Assembly (NCBI GenBank): GCA_900556795.1 | Contig: USQD01000154.1 | Span: forward strand, 1 to 5,378 | Origin: an uncultured Prevotella sp. | Lineage (GTDB): Bacteria > Bacteroidota > Bacteroidia > Bacteroidales > Bacteroidaceae | Reading direction: 5' to 3' | DNA: 5,378 nucleotides | Shown here: positions 1-4,560 of the stretch, piece after piece | Numbering within the stretch: the stretch's first letter is position 1 | Layout of the letters: each line of letters starts with the position of its first letter | Notes under the pieces: model-generated | Seen by the model: the letters and a program-made list of their open reading frames with translations, nothing else | What the model was told of the DNA's origin: nothing | The model's database searches: none | Translations under genes and position numbers: made by a program

Positions 1-63
1 CTTTGCATCATTTAATAATAGTAGATGATAATGATTCTTATTAACTTTTAAGTGAATTACGAA

Positions 64-309
64 ATGACAGGCTTTTCTTTATTTCAATCGACTGGTCTAG
101 CCGATATTGTAGGTGTATGTATTATATTGTCCATTGCATTGGGGGCTTTTTCCCTCATGTGGATGGATTATAAAAACTATCTTGAGGAGAATGACAATAA
201 GCATTTTAATGTCTTGGATTTTGTCCTCAAGGAGCAGTTGTATATATTTATCTTTCTTGTCTTAGCCTTCCTGGTAGGGGGTGAGATGTTGCTGCAAGCC
301 TATATGTAG
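64..309 (+). CDS. Small two-helix inner-membrane protein of unknown function
   Basis: I do not recognise this protein (81 aa from the ATG at 64). It has two hydrophobic stretches. The first begins ADIVGVCIILSIALG and the second LYIFIFLVLAFLVGG; a charged linker with WMDYKNYLEENDNKH joins them. This suggests a small integral membrane protein with a hairpin topology. An in-frame GTG at 52 would add four residues (MNYE); it directly follows an in-frame TAA at 49-51, so the frame cannot start earlier. I prefer the ATG; neither start has a Shine-Dalgarno sequence. A frame ending with TAA at 42-44 (last residues LIIVDDNDSY) could be the tail of an upstream gene, or the TTTGC at 2-6 could be the end of a cut -7 box; the window edge prevents a decision. 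The downstream DUF1846 gene has its own promoter, so no operon link is implied. Confidence 0.6.
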   Translation: MTGFSLFQSTGLADIVGVCIILSIALGAFSLMWMDYKNYLEENDNKHFNVLDFVLKEQLYIFIFLVLAFLVGGEMLLQAYM

Positions 310-339
310 CAGTTCTCTTTTATTTTTTCGGATAAAAGA

Positions 340-371
340 TTTGTTAGTACGATACTTTTTTTGTAATTTTG
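340..371 (+). promoter_or_regulatory. Bacteroidota-type promoter of the DUF1846 gene
   Basis: TTTG at 340-343 and TAATTTTG at 364-371 are separated by 20 bp. This matches the Bacteroidota primary sigma factor pattern (TTTG at -33, TAnnTTTG at -7). Transcription would start near 375-378, giving a leader of just under 40 nt before the ATG at 414. The box covers a possible TTG start at 369 and so rules out that longer reading of the gene. Confidence 0.75.
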
Positions 372-413
372 CAGGCGATTTTTGATTTCAAATTGCAAGA
401 TATAATAACAATT

Positions 414-1877
414 ATGAAAATAGGATTTGACAACGAGAAGTATTTGAAGATTCAATCCGAACATATCAAGGAGAGAATCTCACAGTTTGACGGAAAGCTT
501 TACCTGGAATTGGGAGGCAAGCTTTTCGATGACCATCACGCCAGCCGCGTTTTGCCAGGTTTCCAGCCTGATAGTAAGCTGCGCATGTTTCAGAAAATCA
601 GCGATAGCATCGAGATTGTTATCGTGATCAGTGCAGCCGATATTGAGAAGAACAAGAAACGTGCCGATCTGGGTATCACTTACGATGAGGATGTGCTTCG
701 CCTGCGTGGTGAGTTCCAAAACCGTGGCTTTATGGTGGGTTCTGTTGTTATTACTCATTTTAACGGTCAGCCTGCAGCCATCGCTTTCAAGCAGCGCTTG
801 GAGCGCGAGGGTATCAAGACTTACTGCCATTATCTCATCGAGGGGTATCCTCACGATGTAGATCTCATTGCTTCTGATGAGGGTTTTGGCAAGAATGATT
901 ATGTAGAGACTGAGCGTCCGCTGGTCATCGTTACTGCTCCGGGTCCTGGTAGCGGTAAGATGGCTGTCTGCCTGAGCCAGCTTTATAACGAGAACAAGCG
1001 TGGGGTGCGTGCGGGTTACGCCAAGTTTGAGACTTTCCCTGTATGGAATCTCCCGTTGAAGCATCCGGTGAACATCGCCTACGAGGCTGCTACTGCCGAC
1101 TTGAACGATGTGAACATGATTGACCCATTCCATCTGGAAGCATACAACAAGATTGCCATCAACTACAACCGCGACGTGGAGATTTATCCTGTGCTCAACG
1201 CTTTGTTTGAGGGTATCTACGGAAGCAATCCATACAAGTCGCCTACGGATATGGGTGTGAACATGGTGGGTTTCTGCATTTCGGATGATGAGGCTTGCTG
1301 CGAGGCTTCGAAGAACGAGATTATCCGCCGTTATTATGCGGCTACCAACAAGTTGGCTGCCGGTGCGTGCAACGAGGCGGAGATCAGTAAGATTCAGATG
1401 CTTTTCAAGCAGGCTAATATTACCACGGCTTATCGCAAGGTGACTGTAGCGGCTAAGGATCACAAGAAGGCGACGGGTCATACTTCTGCTGCGATTGAGT
1501 TGGAGGATGGCACGATTATCTGCGGTCACAGCAGTGAGTTGCTGGGTTGCAGTGCGGCATTGCTGCTGAATGTAACCAAGCATCTGGCGGGCATCGACCA
1601 TGAGTTGAAGCTGATTCCTCAGTCGATGATTGAGCCTATCCAGCATACGAAGGTGAACTATCTGGGCGGTCATAATCCTCGTCTTCATACGGATGAGGTT
1701 TTGGTAGCTCTTTCTGTTCTTTCAGAGAATGATGAGAATTGCCGGAAGGCATTGGAGCAGTTGCCAAAGCTCCGTGGCTGTCAGGCTCATTGCACCGTGA
1801 TGCTGAGTGATGTGGATCAGAAGATTTTCAAGAAGCTTGGTGTCAGCATCACCTGCGAGCCGGTATTGAAGAAGTAA
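414..1877 (+). CDS. DUF1846 family protein (full length)
   Basis: The 487-residue product matches the DUF1846 family from start (MKIGFDNEKYLKIQSEHI) to end, at the usual length of just under 500 residues. The family is conserved in many anaerobes and Gram-positive bacteria, but I know of no established reaction for it. An N-terminal section contains LYLELGGKLFDDHHASRVLPG, apart from short differences a hallmark of the family. Residues A175-P-G-P-G-S-G-K182 form a glycine-rich loop that resembles a Walker A / P-loop (GxxxxGK), though it is followed by Met rather than Ser/Thr. A C-terminal section holds G355-H-T-S and, further on, ICGHSSELLGCSAA. The protein looks cytosolic, with no signal peptide or membrane segment. 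The start at ATG 414 is chosen because the promoter -7 box occupies 364-371; the ATG is preceded by an A/T-rich tract and no Shine-Dalgarno. The gene appears monocistronic and ends in a long hairpin shared with the convergent rhodanese gene. Its codon use and GC look like core-genome genes. Confidence 0.93.
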   Translation: MKIGFDNEKYLKIQSEHIKERISQFDGKLYLELGGKLFDDHHASRVLPGFQPDSKLRMFQKISDSIEIVIVISAADIEKNKKRADLGITYDEDVLRLRGEFQNRGFMVGSVVITHFNGQPAAIAFKQRLEREGIKTYCHYLIEGYPHDVDLIASDEGFGKNDYVETERPLVIVTAPGPGSGKMAVCLSQLYNENKRGVRAGYAKFETFPVWNLPLKHPVNIAYEAATADLNDVNMIDPFHLEAYNKIAINYNRDVEIYPVLNALFEGIYGSNPYKSPTDMGVNMVGFCISDDEACCEASKNEIIRRYYAATNKLAAGACNEAEISKIQMLFKQANITTAYRKVTVAAKDHKKATGHTSAAIELEDGTIICGHSSELLGCSAALLLNVTKHLAGIDHELKLIPQSMIEPIQHTKVNYLGGHNPRLHTDEVLVALSVLSENDENCRKALEQLPKLRGCQAHCTVMLSDVDQKIFKKLGVSITCEPVLKK

Positions 1878-1912
1878 ATTCGGCTTGGATTCTGTTGAAG
1901 AAGTAGATTCGG
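1866..1912 (+). repeat. 18-nt direct repeat spanning the DUF1846 stop codon
   Basis: TTGAAGAAGTAAATTCGG at 1866-1883, which includes the TAA stop, recurs as TTGAAGAAGTAGATTCGG at 1895-1912 with one mismatch. The 29-bp period is not a multiple of three. It looks like a local duplication of the 3' end of the gene into its trailer. No function is evident. Confidence 0.7.
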
Positions 1913-1923
1913 ATAAAATAAAA

Positions 1924-1982
1924 TACCCCCGAAAGGGTATAGTTAATCGTGAGGTTTGATTAATTATACCTTTTCGGGGGTA
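1924..1982. terminator. Long bidirectional hairpin between convergent genes, with operator-like arms
   Basis: Arms at 1924-1948 and 1958-1982 pair over 25 bp around a 9-nt loop (GTGAGGTTT). On the + transcript 23 pairs are Watson-Crick and two are G-U. On the - strand those two become A-C mismatches, but the hairpin is followed there by a U-rich tail (TATTTTATTTTATCC), as expected for an intrinsic terminator of the rhodanese gene. On the + strand the tail is weaker (TAATTCTTTATC). Each arm contains an imperfect palindrome, TACCCCCGAAAGGGTA (1924-1939) and TACCTTTTCGGGGGTA (1967-1982). The same elements occur upstream of hipB. Confidence 0.8.
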
Positions 1983-1987
1983 ATTCT

Positions 1988-2407
1988 TTATCTTTCAACC
2001 GGCATTCCGAGCTTGGTCCAGTTTAGGATTCCGCCTTCCATATCATATACCTTGAAGCCTTGCTTCTGCATTTTCTGGCAGGCACCATGGCTTCGCTTTC
2101 CGCTTCTGCAATAGATGTAGTAGGTGCGGGATTTATCCAGCTGCTTGATGCCGGCATCGAATGCTTCGGGATTGAGGTAATCCAATTGTTGGGCACCTGC
2201 CAGATGACCTTCTGCATATTCCTTGGAAGTGCGGACATCTAGAAGGATGCTGGTTGTATCTGCCTTTGCCTGGTCGATAAAGGCCTGTGGAGCCAATACG
2301 ATGATACCGTCGGATGGGGCTGATTTTGATGATTGACCAGCCTGTGCTGAGCAGCCGGTGGTTGATAAGCCAACAGCTGCTAAAAGTGATAAGAGTATTT
2401 TCTTCAT
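1988..2407 (-). CDS. Rhodanese-like domain lipoprotein
   Basis: The 139-residue protein starts with a Sec/lipoprotein signal: MKK, a hydrophobic run, then T16-T-G-C19, a relaxed lipobox with C19 as the probable lipidated cysteine. A Ser/Gly/Gln/Ala-rich linker follows. A single rhodanese domain covers about residues 35-139: LLDVR (L55-R59), EGH (E66-H68), the catalytic loop C100-R-S-G-K-R-S106, and the closing motif MEGGILNW (M123-W130). C100 should carry a persulfide, so the protein probably handles sulfane sulfur or acts in thiol redox chemistry in the periplasm; its real substrate cannot be read from the sequence. It lies 85 bp downstream of hipT on the same strand. I see no convincing TAnnTTTG box in that gap, so read-through from the hip operon is possible. 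There is no Shine-Dalgarno; the leader is A-rich. It ends 6 bp from the shared hairpin at 1924-1982. Confidence 0.9.
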   Translation of the reverse strand: MKKILLSLLAAVGLSTTGCSAQAGQSSKSAPSDGIIVLAPQAFIDQAKADTTSILLDVRTSKEYAEGHLAGAQQLDYLNPEAFDAGIKQLDKSRTYYIYCRSGKRSHGACQKMQKQGFKVYDMEGGILNWTKLGMPVER

Positions 2408-2460
2408 TTCTTTTTTTTGTTTATACTATTCTTATTTTTTGTTTTTTTTATTCTCGTTTG

Positions 2461-2475
2461 TTCTGCTTGGCAGAA
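2461..2475 (-). terminator. Weak hairpin after hipT
   Basis: TTCTGC and GCAGAA pair as a 6-bp stem with a 3-nt loop, 17 bp downstream of the hipT stop codon. On the - strand it is followed by CAAACGAG rather than a U-run, so termination would be inefficient at best. It may act as an mRNA 3' stabiliser or be chance. Confidence 0.25.
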
Positions 2476-2492
2476 TGAATTGCTGAAAGAAA

Positions 2493-3434
2493 TTATCTCA
2501 AAGCCATGACTCTGCTGAGAATCAGCTTTTTGTATTCCTTCTTCATGCTATCCGGCAGGAAAGAGGCTTCTATGAGGTCGAGCCATTTCACGATGGAGCG
2601 ACGGAATTTCTTGGCGATGTTGTTGATTACCTTTTCGCTGAGTCCTGATGCGGTCATTACCTTGATGAAATCTGCTTTCTGAATCTTTCGCTTTCTGCCA
2701 TTGAGCGTCAGGGCGAGTTCTTCTGTATCTTCCGGCATTACAATCTTGGTGCAGAGAAGGTCGTAGGCAGGGGTTAAACCATAGCCCAACTTGCGGTTGT
2801 TGTAGAGCGAGAAGTTCTTGAGGTGCATGTCGGCGTTGCCGGTAATCCACGAGAAGATGACTAACTCCCAATAGTTCACGAGGTCGAGCTGCGAGAAGGA
2901 GGAATACTTTTTGATGAGTTTGGCTACCTGCTCGTAGGATCCTTTGTATTTGTATTCGGTGAGACGCTCGGACAGCTGGCACATATCCTCCATCGGAATT
3001 TTTGTTCCATCGTCCTGGCGGTCTATTCTCCGGGTGATGTAGCAGAGTTCGCCATCGGCAAAGCGGATTAAGCCATGGGGAACTACGCTAATTTTGGCGG
3101 CTTCGGCGAGGTGCATCGTGAGATCTTCTATTTCGGGAAGACTGCGATAGCGATCGGTTTGGGGCTTGAGGATGTATTTTCCCCAGAGGCCTACGATGGT
3201 GAAGCGGGATGGTTCGTTCTTTCCGCCTGGGTTGACATCGAGCGAGAGCTTTGCCTGCACACCCGTGAGGGTGGTTTGGGCACGCACCACTTGCTTTGCC
3301 AGGTCGCCGATTTCCTTTCTTACGTAGGGTAGGACAGGGGCTTCCTTGGTGCCGAAGAGTTTTCGGGCGCAAGCAGGATGGTAATCTACCTGGCCTGGCT
3401 TGAGCGGTTTATAGCAATATAGACATTTCTCCAT
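2493..3434 (-). CDS. hipT: HipT-type Ser/Thr kinase toxin (HipA C-terminal kinase core)
   Basis: The 313-residue protein has the HipA kinase core without the usual N-subdomain-1, which is encoded separately by the preceding gene. It starts with a Cys/His cluster (C4-x2-C7 ... H19-x2-C22) resembling a small zinc knuckle. The glycine-rich loop region is T55-L-T57-G-V-Q-A-K-L-S-L. K90 in YILKP is the probable ATP-binding lysine. G199-N-A-D202-M-H-L-K-N207-F is the catalytic loop, and A223-Y-D225-L-L is the Mg-binding aspartate motif. All catalytic residues are present, so it should be active. Known HipA and HipT kinases phosphorylate aminoacyl-tRNA synthetases (GltX, TrpS) and stop growth; the target here is unknown. 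In HipT from enteropathogenic E. coli the loop has an autophosphorylated SIS motif; here the matching position reads TLT. A strong Shine-Dalgarno (3443-3449) precedes the ATG, 15 bp after the hipS stop. It could also simply be annotated as a HipA domain protein. Confidence 0.92.
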   Translation of the reverse strand: MEKCLYCYKPLKPGQVDYHPACARKLFGTKEAPVLPYVRKEIGDLAKQVVRAQTTLTGVQAKLSLDVNPGGKNEPSRFTIVGLWGKYILKPQTDRYRSLPEIEDLTMHLAEAAKISVVPHGLIRFADGELCYITRRIDRQDDGTKIPMEDMCQLSERLTEYKYKGSYEQVAKLIKKYSSFSQLDLVNYWELVIFSWITGNADMHLKNFSLYNNRKLGYGLTPAYDLLCTKIVMPEDTEELALTLNGRKRKIQKADFIKVMTASGLSEKVINNIAKKFRRSIVKWLDLIEASFLPDSMKKEYKKLILSRVMALR

Positions 3435-3442
3435 AGTTCTTT

Positions 3443-3449
3443 CTCCTTT
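3443..3449 (-). promoter_or_regulatory. Shine-Dalgarno sequence of hipT
   Basis: The - strand reads AAAGGAG ending 8 nt before the hipT ATG, inside the 15-bp gap after hipS. Such sites are uncommon in Bacteroidota, and none of the other complete genes in this window has one. It supports the ATG at 3434 and points to independent initiation of the toxin gene. Confidence 0.6.
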
Positions 3450-3806
3450 CTAGTTTTTGGGTGAAGCATTTGTTCCTTCTGCATGGGAGTCATCTACTGG
3501 GATGACGCTGACGGCTCCGATGCAATCCTTGCAGCAGGCGAGGAGGAGTGACATTCTATCCCGCTGGTTGATTTTCCAACTGCTTTCTGCGATGTTCAGC
3601 AGCCATCCTTCTGGGATCAACCCATCGAAGAAGGGGAACAGCACGGTATCGTGGTAGGGTTCGTTGGATAACGGGAGCGTCAGGCTCACGGCTTCTGCAC
3701 CATCCGATGCCAGATAATCAGCATCGTAAGCGAAGGTGAAGCCCGTTTCATCTTCCGTCAGCAGGCCTACGTATTGGTCGTAGAGATAAATCTTTCCTTG
3801 TTTCAT
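3450..3806 (-). CDS. hipS: HipS-like protein (stand-alone HipA N-subdomain-1)
   Basis: The 118-residue protein matches the domain normally found at the N terminus of HipA (Couple_hipA / HipA N-subdomain-1). A beta-rich start (KIYLYDQYVGLL) is followed by SLTLPLSNEPY (residues 41-51), the family signature FPFFDGLIPEGWLLN (57-71), and a helical end up to about residue 103 with IGAVSVIP. Residues 104-118 form a polar tail that is probably disordered. It stops at a real TAG, then a separate hipT begins, so this is a split gene arrangement and not a sequencing error: start codons, spacing and order agree with HipBST operons. In the studied E. coli HipBST system, HipS is the antitoxin that blocks the HipT active site, in contrast to HipBA, where HipB is the antitoxin. 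The same role here is an inference. The start lies 12 bp after hipB, preceded by an A/T-rich tract without Shine-Dalgarno. Confidence 0.88.
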   Translation of the reverse strand: MKQGKIYLYDQYVGLLTEDETGFTFAYDADYLASDGAEAVSLTLPLSNEPYHDTVLFPFFDGLIPEGWLLNIAESSWKINQRDRMSLLLACCKDCIGAVSVIPVDDSHAEGTNASPKN

Positions 3807-3818
3807 AAAATTCTATTT

Positions 3819-4025
3819 TTATTCTTTTCTGATAGGAACGGGACCGATTTCCTGACCGAAGAGGAGGAGAACCTGGTTAACTTTGTCGAGTCGCAAAGTT
3901 TCCTTTCCCTGCTCCAGTTCTCTTACGAATCTTAGGCCTACGCCCGATTTCGCAGCCAAATCTACTTGGGTCAATCCGAATTGCTTGCGCATCTCCTTGA
4001 CGTATGATGATAATGTATTGCTCAT
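3819..4025 (-). CDS. hipB: HipB-like Xre-family HTH regulator
   Basis: The 68-residue protein is nearly all one HTH_3/Xre domain. Helix 2 lies about T19-K26 (LTQVDLAAKSGV) and the recognition helix about L31-E38 (LRFVRELEQGK), followed by LRLDKVNQVLLLFG, a typical HipB pattern, and a short C-terminal tail (QEIGPVPIRKE). It should bind DNA as a dimer and autorepress the operon, together with HipS and HipT. It is first in the operon hipB-hipS-hipT, with gaps of 12 and 15 bp. The ATG at 4025 has an A-rich upstream tract and no Shine-Dalgarno. A four-codon frame (4036-4022) ends in a TGA that overlaps this ATG. Palindromes at 4041-4054 and 4083-4096 are probable operators. Confidence 0.92.
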   Translation of the reverse strand: MSNTLSSYVKEMRKQFGLTQVDLAAKSGVGLRFVRELEQGKETLRLDKVNQVLLLFGQEIGPVPIRKE

Positions 4026-4040
4026 ATTTTGTTCATTTTA

Positions 4041-4054
4041 TACCCTTTCGGGTA
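4041..4054. promoter_or_regulatory. Probable HipB operator O1 (perfect palindrome)
   Basis: TACCC-TTTC-GGGTA has perfect 5-bp half-sites with a 4-bp spacer and begins 15 bp upstream of the hipB ATG, in the expected 5' leader. It resembles in layout the E. coli hipBA operator (TATCC-N8-GGATA). On the transcribed strand it reads TACCC-GAAA-GGGTA, which can fold as a 5-bp hairpin with a GNRA tetraloop. Confidence 0.6.
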
Positions 4055-4082
4055 AAATCCTACTATTAAAGATATTATATTA

Positions 4083-4096
4083 TACCCTTTCGGGGA
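4083..4096. promoter_or_regulatory. Probable HipB operator O2 at the transcription start
   Basis: TACCCTTTCGGGGA is the O1 palindrome with one half-site mismatch. Its centre is 42 bp from that of O1, about four turns of B-DNA. It directly follows the -7 box (4104-4097), so it should cover the start of transcription; bound HipB would block initiation there. Confidence 0.5.
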
Positions 4097-4104
4097 CAAA
4101 TATA
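4097..4104 (-). promoter_or_regulatory. -7 box of the hipBST promoter
   Basis: The - strand reads TATATTTG, a perfect TAnnTTTG element. Transcription would start near 4090-4093, giving a leader of about 66 nt. No TTTG is found at the -33 position; instead that region holds the G-rich arm of the hairpin at 4122-4180. This promoter may be weak or depend on regulation. Confidence 0.6.
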
Positions 4105-4121
4105 CGAATAAAAAATGAAAA

Positions 4122-4180
4122 TACCCCCGAAAAGGTATAATTTATAATATCATTTAACAAATTATACCTTTTCGGGGGTA
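4122..4180. terminator. Perfect 22-bp hairpin between hepT and hipB, with operator-like arms
   Basis: Arms at 4122-4143 and 4159-4180 are perfectly complementary over 22 bp around a 15-nt loop. On the - strand the stem is followed by TATTTTCATTTTTTATT, so it should end the mntA-hepT transcript, whose stop codon lies 14 bp before the hairpin. Each arm carries a 16-bp imperfect palindrome (4122-4137 and 4165-4180) of the same type as O1 and O2. The arm nearer hipB falls at the -33 region of the hip promoter. The outer 18 bases of the arms are nearly identical to those of the hairpin at 1924-1982, while the loops are unrelated. Confidence 0.82.
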
Positions 4181-4194
4181 ATGTTATGTGCCAA

Positions 4195-4560
4195 TTAATA
4201 CTGACTGAGTAAATCTTCGATGATATTTTTCAATTCTGGCAATTCGTTTTTGATAGTATCATATACGATCACTTCGTCGACATTGGCGTATTCGTGAGAA
4301 ATCATATTTCTCATACCATATATCGCTTGCCAAGGAATGTTAGGATAAGCATCTAAAGGCTTTTCTTCTGCCTTTAAAAGTTTACCCACATGTTCACCAA
4401 TGACTTGTAATCTCATAACACAAGCATTGAAGGCCATATACTTTGTTGGGGAAAGCATGAAATCATCAGCTGATTCTACATCTTTACTCCATTCTTGTAT
4501 TAACTCGATGGATTCTTTGATTTCTTCGAGCTTGTCATGGATGGTACTGTGATTATACAT
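4195..4560 (-). CDS. hepT: HepT-like HEPN ribonuclease toxin (DUF86)
   Basis: The 121-residue, mainly helical protein carries the HepT signature R84-N-M-I-S-H89-E-Y91 (RX4HXY). Arg and His are the HEPN RNase catalytic residues, and the Tyr is the residue that MntA AMPylates in characterised pairs. Upstream lies Y41-M-A-F-N and a helix VIGEHVGKLL (V53-L62), also typical of DUF86. Length is normal for the family. Known HepT proteins are RNases that act on tRNA or mRNA; the target here cannot be read from sequence. Its ATG overlaps the mntA stop by 8 nt (4553-4560), so the two are translationally coupled and antitoxin is made first. The pair is visibly more AT-rich than DUF1846, hipT or yidC, which suggests a separate origin by transfer. 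It ends just before the 4122-4180 hairpin. Confidence 0.93.
   Translation of the reverse strand: MYNHSTIHDKLEEIKESIELIQEWSKDVESADDFMLSPTKYMAFNACVMRLQVIGEHVGKLLKAEEKPLDAYPNIPWQAIYGMRNMISHEYANVDEVIVYDTIKNELPELKNIIEDLLSQY

Noticed and set aside
3..44. Frame ending in LIIVDDNDSY as the tail of an upstream gene
   Set aside because: Only 13 codons are visible and nothing identifies them; the same bases could belong to a promoter and leader (TTTGC at 2-6).
317..338. Hairpin CTTTTAT/ATAAAAG after the small membrane protein as its terminator
   Set aside because: The stem is 7-8 A-T-rich bp with no U-run after it on the + strand, so it is too weak to call.
369..413. TTG start at 369 adding 15 residues to the DUF1846 protein
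   Set aside because: The TTG lies within the promoter -7 box (364-371), upstream of the expected start of transcription, and the family protein begins with MKIGFDNEKY at 414.
480..1688. 402-codon open frame antisense to the DUF1846 gene
   Set aside because: The + strand frame is a clear full-length family member. The antisense product has a skewed composition rich in Arg, Leu, His and Thr with no recognisable domain, as expected for a shadow of a biased-codon gene.
2548..3372. Alternative - strand frames within hipT (2548-2982 and 3088-3372) and the + strand frame 3075-3332
   Set aside because: They overlap the hipT frame, which has all kinase motifs in order, and show no domain of their own.
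3435..3449. Frameshift or nonsense mutation splitting a single hipA gene
   Set aside because: The junction has a stop codon, a Shine-Dalgarno and a new ATG with a sensible N terminus (Cys/His cluster), matching known split HipS/HipT organisation instead of a broken gene.
4122..4180. CRISPR-like or transposon terminal inverted repeat
   Set aside because: There is no repeat-spacer periodicity of CRISPR type and no transposase; the hairpin with a U-rich tail right after hepT fits a terminator better.
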